Positions 7,796 through 16,203 of a DNA stretch of 64,000 nucleotides are shown here, in pieces. The translations under genes and the position numbers were made by a program. How positions within the stretch are numbered: position 1 is the first letter of the stretch; each line of letters starts with the position of its first letter. A model generated the notes under the pieces. The model saw only the letters and a program-made list of their open reading frames with translations, was not told the DNA's origin and did not search any database. Origin of the DNA: BRH-c54 sp032251145 (GTDB lineage Bacteria; Bacteroidota; Bacteroidia; Flavobacteriales_E; Vicingaceae); assembly GCA_032251145.1 (NCBI GenBank), contig JAVVER010000002.1, positions 1 to 64,000 of the forward strand, written 5' to 3'.

Positions 7796-8590
7796 ATGAT
7801 GCAAGAAAAATTAAAAGCCTTTGAACGTTTGTTAATCATTATGGATGAACTGAGAGAGAAATGTCCGTGGGATAAAAAACAAACCATGCAAAGTCTTCGC
7901 CACCTAACGATTGAAGAAACCTATGAACTTACCGATGCCATTTTGGATAACGATATGGAAGAAATTAAAAAAGAGTTAGGCGATTTAATGTTGCACCTTG
8001 TTTTTTATGCTAAAATTGGTTCAGAAACCAATGATTTTGATATGGCAGATGTGTTAAATGGTGTTTGTGAGAAATTAATTTATCGTCATCCACATATATA
8101 TGGCGATCCCGAGAATTCGGGACAGGTAATAACTGTTAAGGATGAAGAAGAAGTAAAATCCAATTGGGAAAAATTAAAACTAAAAGAAGGTAAAACTTCT
8201 GTGTTGGAAGGCGTGCCAAAATCGCTTCCAGCATTAATAAAATGCATAAGAATACAAGATAAAGCTAGGGGAGTAGGTTTTGATTGGGATAACAAAGAAC
8301 AAGTTTGGGAGAAAGTGATAGAAGAAATGAATGAGTTAAAAGAGGAAGTGGACGCTCAAAACCAAGAACGCATAGAAGCAGAATATGGCGATTTACTTTT
8401 TGCGGTAGTGAATTATGGGAGGTTTCTGAACATTAACCCTGAAGATGCGTTGGAAAAAACCAATAAAAAATTCATTAACCGTTTTCAATACTTAGAAAAA
8501 GAAACTAAAAAAGAGGGTAAAACCCTTAGCGACATGACGCTGGAAGAAATGGATGTCTATTGGAATGCGTCTAAAAAATTTTATGAGTAA
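7796..8590 (+). CDS. mazG: Nucleoside triphosphate pyrophosphohydrolase MazG
   Basis: 264-residue cytosolic enzyme that cleaves (d)NTPs to NMP and pyrophosphate, a house-cleaning activity. Both all-helical MazG repeats are present: EETYE and ELGDLMLHLVFY in the N-terminal half, and EEMNELKEEVD with EYGDLLFAVVNYGR in the C-terminal half, supplying the acidic residues that hold magnesium. The start is one of two adjacent ATG codons (7796 or 7799). Divergent from the acyloxyacyl hydrolase gene. Confidence 0.95.
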   Translation: MMQEKLKAFERLLIIMDELREKCPWDKKQTMQSLRHLTIEETYELTDAILDNDMEEIKKELGDLMLHLVFYAKIGSETNDFDMADVLNGVCEKLIYRHPHIYGDPENSGQVITVKDEEEVKSNWEKLKLKEGKTSVLEGVPKSLPALIKCIRIQDKARGVGFDWDNKEQVWEKVIEEMNELKEEVDAQNQERIEAEYGDLLFAVVNYGRFLNINPEDALEKTNKKFINRFQYLEKETKKEGKTLSDMTLEEMDVYWNASKKFYE

Positions 8591-8610
8591 TATATTTATA
8601 ACAAATTCAG

Positions 8611-8988
8611 ATGTTTAACTTCATAAAGAGAAAAACTTTATACATCAGATTATATACAAATATTGTGTTTATAAGAGATGTTGAAAGCAAAAAAGAATTA
8701 AAAAAAGAGGCTATTAAACCTTTCTCAAGCAGTAGATTGTTATTTGCTGACTATGAACAAGGAGAAGAGTTTTTAATACAAACTATAAAAGAATTATTTG
8801 AAGGCGAACCAGTTTTTTCATTTAATATAATTCTTCAGCCAATGGAAAAAAATGAAGGTGGATTATCTTCTGTTGAAAAAAGAGCTTTTATCGATTCAAT
8901 GCAGCACATTGGAGGTAAGTCTATAATTATATATGATAAAACCAATCTTTTAAGTGATGATATGGTGTTAGAAATAGTTAAAAAGTGA
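8611..8988 (+). CDS. Small protein resembling the N-terminal half of MreB-like rod-shape proteins
   Basis: 125 residues, no signal peptide or membrane segment. The pattern of an N-terminal FIKRKTLYIRLYTNIVFIRDVE, then PFSSSRLLFADYEQGEEFL, then NIILQPMEKNEGGLSSVEKRAFID is reminiscent of a short family annotated as rod shape-determining protein, distantly related to actin-like proteins. The match is by pattern recognition only and is weak. It lies 20 bases after mazG and may be in its transcript. Confidence 0.5.
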   Translation: MFNFIKRKTLYIRLYTNIVFIRDVESKKELKKEAIKPFSSSRLLFADYEQGEEFLIQTIKELFEGEPVFSFNIILQPMEKNEGGLSSVEKRAFIDSMQHIGGKSIIIYDKTNLLSDDMVLEIVKK

Positions 8989-9048
8989 AACTGATTTGAA
9001 TTTGAAAATTAAGTTGTGTGGGAGTTGAATGAATATAAAAAATAGAGT

Positions 9049-9366
9049 ATGTCAGAATTAATATTAGTAAAAGCTAAAATAAAAATGAAACCTACTGAAG
9101 AAGGAGGAAGAAAAACTGGTTTCGTTAGTGGGTATAGACCAAACCATGTTTTTGAATACGAAAATGGAAAGATGATTAATTCATGGGTTGGAGATATTCA
9201 ATTTAATGATTACGATTCAATTAACCCAGGAGAAGAAAAGATAGTTTTGGTAAGATTTATTTACCGACAAGAATTACTGGATAAATATCTACAAATTGGA
9301 AGAAAATGGTGGATACATGAAGGGGCTAATCAACTCGGTGAAGCTGAAGTGTTAGAGATATTATAA
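9049..9366 (+). CDS. Small beta-barrel protein resembling EF-Tu domain 3
   Basis: 105 residues with no GTPase domain. Features resemble domain 3 of elongation factor Tu: an N-terminal strand with alternating Lys (LVKAKIKMKPTEEGGRKTGF), SGYRPNHVFEY, a central NPGEEKIVLVRFIY strand, and a final G-R-x-WWIHEGANQLGEAEVLEIL that mirrors the EF-Tu REGGRTVGAGVV end. Stand-alone proteins of this kind are found in Bacteroidota genomes; their role is unknown. It has its own ATG after a 60-base gap. Confidence 0.55.
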   Translation: MSELILVKAKIKMKPTEEGGRKTGFVSGYRPNHVFEYENGKMINSWVGDIQFNDYDSINPGEEKIVLVRFIYRQELLDKYLQIGRKWWIHEGANQLGEAEVLEIL

Positions 9367-9422
9367 TATTTTTCATCTTTTGTGTAATAAAATGAAATTG
9401 TAAGAATTAAGCGTCCCAAAAT

Positions 9423-11285
9423 TCAATCAATATACATTTTATACCATTCCTGAAAAGAAATAAGGGCATAAATGAGTGCGGAATTATCTTCTTCGCCTCG
9501 CAAATGAGTTTGAATAATACGTTCAATATGTACCATTGAAAATCCATCGATTTGATGGAAAAAGTCTTTGTCGAGGAGTTCATTTATTTTTTCTTCGGAG
9601 CTAAAAATACTTCTTAAAGGCATGCCAAAACCTGCTTTTCTTCGGTTGGTGATGTAGTTGGGTAAAGCAGTTTTGTAAGCATCTTTTAAAACAGCTTTTG
9701 TTTTTCCAAATTTATTGAGTTTGTAATTTCTAGGCAGGGCATAAGCCAACTCTATAATTCTGTAATCTAAAAAAGGTACACGAGCTTCAATACTATTTGC
9801 CATGGTCATTCTATCGAAATAAGCTACATTTTTTTGCAAGAAATTTTCGTGTTCAAAATCGGTAAAAGCATCAAACGGGTTTTGTTCTTCAGGAAAATAA
9901 GAGGCAAGTAAATCAATGGTTTTTTCTTTGTTGTTGCCAAAAACACTTGCTGCGTTTTCAAAATCTCCTACTATGGTATAAATGCCAAATCGGTAATTGG
10001 GATAGTTGTGGTATTTTCCCAATTTGTGTAAATACCTTCTAAAAGCTTTAAACTTTCCTTTTCCCTGATGGAGATTAGCCAGTACATGAGAAATTTTTAC
10101 TGATAAAGGCATTTTGTGTAACCAACCATCTATCAATGCCAGTTGATGTCCGGCATAACCTAGAAAAAGCTCGTCAGCTCCCATACCCGATAAAATAACT
10201 TTTGAATGTTTAGCTGCTTCTTGTGTAATTAGGTAAGAAGGAATTTGAGAACCATCAGCAATTAAATCATCACTGTATTGAATGGTTGTTCTAATGTTTT
10301 CAAGTGTAGTATTGTCGCTTCCAATGGCTATTTTAGAAAGTGACAAGTTCCATTCGTTGGCTAATTTTTCAGCATAGTAATAATCGGAGGTAGTGCCTTC
10401 TTTTTTTAAATCTTCAAGAGCCTTTCCTGCACAATAATGTTTAATATTAGTATTGTCTTTTAGGTAAGAAGCAATAATAGAAGAATCAATTCCTCCCGAC
10501 AAAAAAGTACCAATAGGAACATCGGCAATTAATCTTTTCTCAACAGCATCTTGCATTAAGTTACGGAGTTCTTTCTGAGCTTCAGGATAAGAGATATTGT
10601 TATAATTACTTTGCTTTTTGGGGTGCCAATAAGCAGTTGTTTCAAAATTTCCTGAATTAATATCGAAAGCGCCAATATGTGCTGGTGGAAGTTTGAAAAT
10701 ATTTTTGAATAAAGTTTCTTCTTTGGGTGAGTATTTGAAAACAAAATAATTCATTAGGTTTTCGGTGTCTAGTTGAGGTTGAACTCCCGCTTTTATAATG
10801 GCTTTAATCTCTGAACCAAAAACCAAAGAGCTTTCATTTTTATGAAAATACAAGGGCTTAACTCCTGCTCGGTCTCTCACCAAATGAAGTTTATTACTGT
10901 TTTCATCCAAAATAGCAAAAGCAAAATCGCCATTGAGCAAGTGAACAAAATCAATTCCTTTAAGTAAATAGAGTTTTAACAATACTTCAGTATCAGAACT
11001 AGAGCTAAATTTTTCGTTCGCTAAATAAGTGGTTTTTAATTCCTGAAAATTATACGTTTCACCATTATAAATTAAATGTACTTTACCATCGGGAGATGAA
11101 AAAGGTTGATTGCCATTTTCAGAAAGGTCAATAATGCTTAATCTGTTGTGTCCTAATCCAACATAACGGTTGTTTATTTCTTTTTCAATACTTCCGGTTG
11201 CATCAACGCCTCGGTGGTGCAATGCATTTGTCATTGCCGATAAGGGAAGTTTTTTATTGGAGATATAACCGCTAATTCCGCACAT
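9423..11285 (-). CDS. asnB: Asparagine synthetase (glutamine-hydrolysing)
   Basis: 620-residue cytosolic enzyme making asparagine from aspartate, glutamine and ATP. The class II glutaminase nucleophile is Cys2 (MCGISGY) after Met removal, with the RHRGxD-like HHRGVDATG segment close by. The synthetase domain carries the ATP pyrophosphatase loop LSGGIDSS near residue 265 and the SGMGADELFLGY motif. The length fits the AsnB family. Some members amidate other substrates in exopolysaccharide clusters, but no such genes surround this one. Confidence 0.93.
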   Translation of the reverse strand: MCGISGYISNKKLPLSAMTNALHHRGVDATGSIEKEINNRYVGLGHNRLSIIDLSENGNQPFSSPDGKVHLIYNGETYNFQELKTTYLANEKFSSSSDTEVLLKLYLLKGIDFVHLLNGDFAFAILDENSNKLHLVRDRAGVKPLYFHKNESSLVFGSEIKAIIKAGVQPQLDTENLMNYFVFKYSPKEETLFKNIFKLPPAHIGAFDINSGNFETTAYWHPKKQSNYNNISYPEAQKELRNLMQDAVEKRLIADVPIGTFLSGGIDSSIIASYLKDNTNIKHYCAGKALEDLKKEGTTSDYYYAEKLANEWNLSLSKIAIGSDNTTLENIRTTIQYSDDLIADGSQIPSYLITQEAAKHSKVILSGMGADELFLGYAGHQLALIDGWLHKMPLSVKISHVLANLHQGKGKFKAFRRYLHKLGKYHNYPNYRFGIYTIVGDFENAASVFGNNKEKTIDLLASYFPEEQNPFDAFTDFEHENFLQKNVAYFDRMTMANSIEARVPFLDYRIIELAYALPRNYKLNKFGKTKAVLKDAYKTALPNYITNRRKAGFGMPLRSIFSSEEKINELLDKDFFHQIDGFSMVHIERIIQTHLRGEEDNSALIYALISFQEWYKMYID

Positions 11286-11344
11286 TTCTGTTGAATAATT
11301 TATTTATGTAACAAATGTTACCAAATTTTAGAAACTAGAGGGCT

Positions 11345-11352
11345 TACATTTG
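11345..11352 (+). promoter_or_regulatory. -7 box before the kelch-like T9SS protein gene
   Basis: TACATTTG is an exact TAnnTTTG match 28 bases before the ATG at 11381. The -33 element is poor (TTT only). Confidence 0.5.
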
Positions 11353-11380
11353 AATAATTATTCAACTAAACTACAATTAC

Positions 11381-12985
11381 ATGAAACATTTAAAGCTTAC
11401 CACCTTCTTTTGGCTGTTTTTTTCTTTGGTATTAACAGCCCAAAATAATTTTAGTTATTCCGTTCATTTGGATTCTGTAGCTATTTCTAATTTACCAGGA
11501 GTACACTCTTTTGCTTATGCTCAGCATGATGGTAAATGGTTGGTAATAGGAGGTAGGCTCGATGGAATTCATGCTCGACAGCCTTTTAATGCATTTCCTG
11601 AAAATCAAAACAATCAAAATATATTAGTGATAGATCCTGTTAATCAGCAGTATTGGTCGTCAAGTGTGTCAGTGTTGCAAACTAACTTAAAGGAACAACT
11701 GCAATCAACTAACATGAATTTTTATCAGGACAATGATACCTTGTATATTATTGGAGGATATGCTTTTTCACCAACTGCCAACGACCATATTACTTTTCCG
11801 TATTTAGCATCGGTTCAGGTTTCAGACTTAATGAATGCAGTAATCAATAACGCATCTATTACGCCATATTTTAAACAAATTACCGATACTGCTTTTGCAG
11901 TTACAGGCGGACAAATGGGAAAAATTGGTAACGAAATTTATCTTATTGGCGGACATCGATTTGATGGAAGATACAACCCAATGAATAACCCTACTTTTGT
12001 CCAAAAATATACCAACCAAATAAGAAAGTTTGTTTTTAACAATTCGGGAACTCAACTAAGTTTTTCTAATTATTCAACCATTACAGATCCCATACATTTA
12101 AGAAGAAGAGATTATAATTTATTACCTCAAATTTTTCCTGATGGTAGTCATGGTTATACCATTTCGTCAGGCGTTTTTCAGATAAACGTAGATTTGCCAT
12201 TTCTTTATCCTGTTGATATTACTGCTGCGGGACATACCCCTATTACTTCATTTAATCAATATTTAAGTAATTATCACGGAGCAAAAGTTGCTTTGCACGA
12301 TAGTATTAATAACGAAATGCACAATTTGTTTTTTGGAGGAATAAGTCAGTATTATTATCAAAACAATACACTTGTTCAGGATAATCAGGTGCCATTTGTA
12401 AAAACCATTAGTAGAATGAGTAGAGATTCCTCAGGTAATTTACTTGAAGTTCAGTTACCAATAGAAATGTCGGGTTATAGAGGTGCAGGTTCAGAGTTTT
12501 TTATTAATAAAGACTTGCCTCGCCACGAATCAAAAGTAATTAAGTTAGACGCTATTCAAGCAGATACCATTTTGTTGGGCTATATTTTTGGAGGAATTTT
12601 AAGCCCTACCATTAACCCATTTGCTAATAATGTAACCAATACCACTTCTGCCGATAATAAAATTTATAAAGTGTATTTAATTAAAGATACTCCTCAAAGT
12701 GTGTATGAAATTAATGGTAAAAACCCTTATCAGGTAAACTTATACCCAAACCCTGTTGATGATGTATTGAATGTTTCTTTTGAAATGGAAAATCCGTCAC
12801 CGGTAGATTACTTTGTAACAGATGCTAAAGGAGCTATAGTTCAAGAAGGAAAGATTAAAGTTGTAAATGCAGGAGAAACGCATCATAAAATTAAACTTAA
12901 CAAAATAAGCGGAGCTCAAACATTGTTTGTTACTTTCATATTTGACGATAAGTTTTATGTGAGTAAGAAAGTAGTTAAAAATTAA
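11381..12985 (+). CDS. Secreted kelch-like protein with type A T9SS sorting domain
   Basis: 534 residues: signal peptide (KLTTFFWLFFSLVLTAQ), a body with kelch-like blades marked by IGGR, IGGY, IGGH and FGGI motifs spaced along the first two thirds, and a C-terminal type A sorting domain beginning VNLYPNPVDDVLNVSF. The sorting domain directs export by the type IX secretion system and is removed at the cell surface. The ligand of the beta-propeller is unknown. Confidence 0.85.
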   Translation: MKHLKLTTFFWLFFSLVLTAQNNFSYSVHLDSVAISNLPGVHSFAYAQHDGKWLVIGGRLDGIHARQPFNAFPENQNNQNILVIDPVNQQYWSSSVSVLQTNLKEQLQSTNMNFYQDNDTLYIIGGYAFSPTANDHITFPYLASVQVSDLMNAVINNASITPYFKQITDTAFAVTGGQMGKIGNEIYLIGGHRFDGRYNPMNNPTFVQKYTNQIRKFVFNNSGTQLSFSNYSTITDPIHLRRRDYNLLPQIFPDGSHGYTISSGVFQINVDLPFLYPVDITAAGHTPITSFNQYLSNYHGAKVALHDSINNEMHNLFFGGISQYYYQNNTLVQDNQVPFVKTISRMSRDSSGNLLEVQLPIEMSGYRGAGSEFFINKDLPRHESKVIKLDAIQADTILLGYIFGGILSPTINPFANNVTNTTSADNKIYKVYLIKDTPQSVYEINGKNPYQVNLYPNPVDDVLNVSFEMENPSPVDYFVTDAKGAIVQEGKIKVVNAGETHHKIKLNKISGAQTLFVTFIFDDKFYVSKKVVKN

Positions 12986-13107
12986 CCTTAATTTTGGAGG
13001 GTAAATTTCTATTCGCAACTAACAGTTAAGTTTTAAAAGAGTTGTAAGTTGTTTCAAGATAGTATGTAGCTCAATTTTGCATGGTCTTTAAACTTTTTAA
13101 TAAATAA

Positions 13108-13137
13108 TTGTTTAATTCAAACTAATTTGTAAATTTG
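13108..13137 (+). promoter_or_regulatory. Promoter of rpsP-rimM
   Basis: TTG at 13108-13110 and TAAATTTG at 13130-13137 are 19 bp apart. The predicted leader is about 57 nt. The remainder of the 212-base gap upstream (12986-13107) holds nothing else recognisable. Confidence 0.7.
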
Positions 13138-13197
13138 CAGCCCCAATTTATTTTGGGAGAACTAATTATTTATTTATCAATTTTTAAACATTAGAAG

Positions 13198-13848
13198 ATG
13201 TCTACAAAAATTAGATTACAACGTCACGGTAAAAAAAGATATGCTTTTTTCCATGTTGTTGTAGCAGACGCAAGAGCCCCACGTGATGGGAAATTCATTG
13301 AAAAATTAGGTGTTTACAATCCAAACACTAACCCAGCAACTATCGATATCGATTTTGATAGAGCGTTGCATTGGGTAAAAACTGGAGCACAGCCAACAGA
13401 TACTTGTCGTGCTTTATTGTCATACAGGGGAGTACTTCACAAAGACCACTTAGATAGAGGTGTGTTGAAAGGAGCTATGACTCAAGAACAAGCTGATAAA
13501 AAATTTGAAGCTTGGATGAAAGACAAAGAAGGTAAAATTGAAGGTAAAAAAGATAACCTTTCTAAATCTAAAGAAGAACAAGAAAAAGCTAGATTTAAAG
13601 CAGAGCAAGAAGCTAAAGATAAAAAAGCTGCTGAAATAGCTGCTAAAAATACTCCAGTTGAAGAAGCTCCTGTAGCTGAAGAAGCTGTAGAAGAAGCTAC
13701 TGAAGCACCTGCTGAAGAAGTAGCTGCTGAAGTTAAAGAAGAAGCACCAGCAACTGAAGAAGCTCCTGTAGCTGAAACTAAAGAGGAAACTCCTGCTGAA
13801 GAAGCTAAAGAAGAAGCTCCTGCTGAAGAAGAGAAAAAAGAAGATTAA
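13198..13848 (+). CDS. rpsP: 30S ribosomal protein bS16 with long C-terminal extension
   Basis: 216 residues, of which about the first 80 are a normal bS16 (STKIRLQRHGKKRYAFFHVV, DGKFIEKLGVYNP). The remaining ~130 residues are a charged Lys/Glu/Ala-rich extension: first a predicted helix (residues ~100-150), then repeats of EEAPVAEE/PAEEA type that are highly acidic. Extended bS16 proteins are common in Bacteroidota, but the acidic repeat tail is long. It is translationally close to rimM (10 bases), the conserved rpsP-rimM pair; trmD does not follow here. Confidence 0.95.
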   Translation: MSTKIRLQRHGKKRYAFFHVVVADARAPRDGKFIEKLGVYNPNTNPATIDIDFDRALHWVKTGAQPTDTCRALLSYRGVLHKDHLDRGVLKGAMTQEQADKKFEAWMKDKEGKIEGKKDNLSKSKEEQEKARFKAEQEAKDKKAAEIAAKNTPVEEAPVAEEAVEEATEAPAEEVAAEVKEEAPATEEAPVAETKEETPAEEAKEEAPAEEEKKED

Positions 13849-13858
13849 TTAAATAACC

Positions 13859-14401
13859 GTGAAAATAGAGGAAACCTTTTATTTAGGCTATACTTCTAAA
13901 GTGCATGGGAAAAATGGAGAATTGGTTGTAAAGCTTGATGTTGATCAACCAAATGCTTACAAGAAATTGGAATCAGTTTTTATCCGAATAAACAAAATGG
14001 ATAACCAACTGGTTCCTTTTTTTGTTACTAAAACAACCTTGCAAAACAACAATACTGTTGTTATAAAATTAGAAGGTGTAGAAGAAGTTGATGAGGCTAA
14101 AAACCTTGTTGCTAAAGAAGTGTATTTGCCTTTAAGCATGCTTCCGCCACTAAAAGGAAATAAGTTTTATTTCCACGAAGTAGTAGGTTTTGCTGTTGAA
14201 GATTTGTACAAAGGAAATTTAGGAACAATCAATCAAGTGTTAGAGTATCCTCACCAAGCAGTGTTGGAAATTATTTCTCCTGATAATAAAGAAATTCTTA
14301 TTCCTGTTAGTGATGATTTTATTGTTGAAGTGAATCGTGAAAAACAACTAATTAAAACAAACGCTCCCGAAGGCTTGATAGATATTTATTTGGAAGTGTG
14401 A
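13859..14401 (+). CDS. rimM: Ribosome maturation factor RimM
   Basis: 180-residue 16S rRNA processing factor that binds the 30S head and S19. The N-terminal barrel (FYLGYTSKVHGKNGELVVKLD) and the C-terminal PRC-barrel (GFAVEDLYKGNLGTINQVLEYPHQAVLEI, ending ILIPVSDDFIVEV) are complete. A GTG start at 13859 gives a standard N-terminus. Ten bases downstream of rpsP, in the usual pairing. Confidence 0.94.
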   Translation: MKIEETFYLGYTSKVHGKNGELVVKLDVDQPNAYKKLESVFIRINKMDNQLVPFFVTKTTLQNNNTVVIKLEGVEEVDEAKNLVAKEVYLPLSMLPPLKGNKFYFHEVVGFAVEDLYKGNLGTINQVLEYPHQAVLEIISPDNKEILIPVSDDFIVEVNREKQLIKTNAPEGLIDIYLEV

Positions 14402-14436
14402 GAGTGAGAAGGGAGAGTGAAAGGGAAGGGGTGAAT
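14400..14436. repeat. GA-rich dispersed intergenic repeat, copy 1
   Basis: A purine-rich run made of GTGAGAAGG, GAGAGTGAAAG and GGGAAGGGGTG words directly after rimM. A matching run in the opposite orientation (CACTC/CCACTCAC) lies at 61022-61069. Function unknown. Confidence 0.55.
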
Positions 14437-14460
14437 AAATTAATATGTGGTTAGGCGGTA

Positions 14461-14495
14461 AATAATTTCTAATTTTTAATTTCCAATCTCTAATG
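14461..14495. repeat. Dispersed intergenic repeat (AATTGGAGATTAGAAATT type), copy 2, inverted
   Basis: AATTTCTAATTTTTAATTTC followed by CAATCTCTAATG is the reverse complement of the words at 899-930 and 22884-22924. It ends on the start codon of the methyltransferase gene. Confidence 0.55.
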
Positions 14496-15203
14496 TCAGC
14501 ACCTTTTCAATTCAAACAATTTTTTATAGAACAAGATAAATGTGCCATGAAAGTGGGTACTGATGGAGTATTACTTGGTGCTTGGGCAAAAATACAGGAT
14601 GGAAGTGTATTGGATATTGGTAGCGGAACAGGGTTGATGGCTTTAATGGCGGCTCAGAGAAATCCAACTGTTATGGTAGATACTATTGATGTTGAAGAGA
14701 ATGCTTTTATTCAATCAATAATTAATATTGATAACAGCAAATGGAAAGATAGGGTTTTTGCTCATCATGTGGCATTGCAAGATTATGTTCCCGATAAAAA
14801 ATACGACACCATAATTTCAAATCCGCCATTTTTTAATAATACTTATCAGCCCGAAGAACAGAAAAGAAATATTGCAAGGCAGAATTCGTTGCTTCCGTTT
14901 GAACAACTGGCTTTCCATGTAAATCGCTTATTGAAGTCAGAAGGTGTTTTTTCGGTTGTGTTGCCAAAAGAATCGGAACATTTTGTTGAACTAGCAAAAA
15001 AACATTCGTTGTATTTAAATAAGAAAATGAATGTTTTTCCTAATCCGAAAAAAGCTTGCAAACGAGTTTTGTTAGAATTTTCGAGAAAAGAAGACAAAGT
15101 AGTAGAAGAAAATTTAATTGTAGAGACTGATAAAAGACATGTTTATTCTACTGAATATGAGTTGCTAACAAAGGATTTTTACCTTGTATTTAAGAGGGAG
15201 TAA
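14493..15203 (+). CDS. tRNA1(Val) adenine(37)-N6-methyltransferase (TrmN6/YfiC-like)
   Basis: 236-residue SAM-dependent methyltransferase. Motif I is VLDIGSGTGLMALM (residues ~35-48), and the N6-adenine catalytic motif is SNPPFF (~109-114). The FKQFFIEQDKCAMKVGTDGVLLGAW N-terminal signature is that of the YfiC/TrmN6 group, which modifies A37 next to the anticodon of tRNA1(Val). Length normal. The gene lies about 90 bases after rimM across two intergenic repeat runs. Confidence 0.88.
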   Translation: MSAPFQFKQFFIEQDKCAMKVGTDGVLLGAWAKIQDGSVLDIGSGTGLMALMAAQRNPTVMVDTIDVEENAFIQSIINIDNSKWKDRVFAHHVALQDYVPDKKYDTIISNPPFFNNTYQPEEQKRNIARQNSLLPFEQLAFHVNRLLKSEGVFSVVLPKESEHFVELAKKHSLYLNKKMNVFPNPKKACKRVLLEFSRKEDKVVEENLIVETDKRHVYSTEYELLTKDFYLVFKRE

Positions 15204-15243
15204 AAAATACACTTTATACTTTTTTTACAAAGAAATTAATTCA

Positions 15244-15251
15244 TAACTTTG
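15244..15251 (+). promoter_or_regulatory. -7 box of the yceD-rpmF-fabH operon with ~110-nt leader
   Basis: TAACTTTG is an exact TAnnTTTG match, with a weak T-rich -33. The predicted transcript begins near 15255, leaving a leader of about 112 nt before the yceD start codon. The leader opens with a CCGC...GCGG hairpin around CATTAATG and contains a 17-codon ATG frame (15289-15342). Neither is proven functional. Confidence 0.5.
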
Positions 15252-15368
15252 TCCGCTTTCATTAATGCGGATTAAAGTGAAACGACCATGAGTAGAATGT
15301 TTCTCATAGAGGAGAATGATTATTTCGGGAGTTACATCTGACTGATTAAAAACAAATAAAACAAACAG

Positions 15369-15893
15369 ATGAAATTTCAAAAGGAGTACACGATAGATTT
15401 TTCAGGGTTGAAACAAGGGGTTTACCAGTTTGACTTTAATGTGGGCAAAGCGTTCTTTAGTATATTTAAAAATGAAGAGTATAACGATGCTGAATTTAAA
15501 ATAAACTTAGCATTAGAGAAACAATCAACCATGATGTTGTTAGACTTTTCCATAGAAGGAAAGGTTAACGTAGATTGCGATAGATGTTTGGAGCCAGTAG
15601 ATATCGAAGTGGAGTGTGAAGAGCATTTAATTGTAAAGTTTGGAGAGGAAATGTATGAAGGCACAGATGAAATAGTTATCTTGCCAGAAAGTGAACATCA
15701 AATTGATATTTCTCCCTACATTTATGAGTTCATTCAAATAAATATTCCTCAGAGGAGAAAGCACAAAAAAAGTGAATGTAATCCAGAGGTAATAAAAAAA
15801 CTTAAAGAAATAGAAGTAAAGAATACAAAACAAAAAGAAGCAGAAATCGACCCTAGATGGGCTCAATTAATAAATTTAAAAACAGAAAACTAA
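15369..15893 (+). CDS. YceD/DUF177 family protein
   Basis: 174-residue cytosolic protein of the YceD family, conserved upstream of rpmF. The central DCDRCLEPVDIEVECEEHLIVKF segment and the ISPYIYEFIQINIPQRRKHK segment are family hallmarks. In plants and bacteria relatives are linked to 23S rRNA accumulation. Six bases separate it from rpmF, the conserved pairing, which supports the call. Confidence 0.88.
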   Translation: MKFQKEYTIDFSGLKQGVYQFDFNVGKAFFSIFKNEEYNDAEFKINLALEKQSTMMLLDFSIEGKVNVDCDRCLEPVDIEVECEEHLIVKFGEEMYEGTDEIVILPESEHQIDISPYIYEFIQINIPQRRKHKKSECNPEVIKKLKEIEVKNTKQKEAEIDPRWAQLINLKTEN

Positions 15894-15899
15894 ATAAAA

Positions 15900-16085
15900 A
15901 TGGCACATCCTAAAAGAAAAACCTCGAAAACGAGAAGAGACAAAAGAAGAACTCATTACAAAGCTGTTGCACCAACAGTTGTAAATTGTTCAAACTGTGG
16001 AGCACCTGTTCTTTATCACAGAGTTTGTGGTGATTGTGGTTATTACAGAGGTAAGTTAGCAGTTGAGAAAACAGTAGCTATCTAA
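15900..16085 (+). CDS. rpmF: 50S ribosomal protein bL32
   Basis: 61-residue zinc-ribbon ribosomal protein. The basic N-terminus AHPKRKTSKTRRDKRRTHYK is followed by the zinc ligands C-x2-C (NCSNCG) and C-x2-C (VCGDCGYY). All four cysteines are kept, so this is the zinc-binding form. It sits in the yceD-rpmF-fabH order. Confidence 0.97.
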   Translation: MAHPKRKTSKTRRDKRRTHYKAVAPTVVNCSNCGAPVLYHRVCGDCGYYRGKLAVEKTVAI

Positions 16086-16097
16086 AAAAAAACTAGC

Positions 16098-16128
16098 AAA
16101 ACTTACTGAATTAATTCAGTAAGTTTTT
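16098..16128 (+). terminator. Perfect-palindrome terminator after rpmF
   Basis: A 30-bp perfect palindrome (AAAACTTACTGAATT and its complement, centre between 16112 and 16113) runs into a T-rich tract. It may end the yceD-rpmF transcript partly or fully; the fabH promoter overlaps its tail. Confidence 0.8.
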
Positions 16129-16155
16129 GTTTTTTATAATTCTCTTCTAATTTTG
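16126..16155 (+). promoter_or_regulatory. Promoter of fabH-accB-accC
   Basis: TTTG at 16126-16129 and TAATTTTG at 16148-16155 are 18 bp apart. The -33 element lies inside the T-tract of the preceding terminator. Predicted leader about 45 nt. Confidence 0.75.
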
Positions 16156-16203
16156 AAAATAATTATCAAAATAGAATACCCACTTTTAAAGCAAAACTAA
16201 ATT

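Noticed and set aside
15289..15342. A 17-codon leader peptide before yceD
   Set aside because: Short frames are frequent by chance; no regulatory codon run or terminator/antiterminator is visible.
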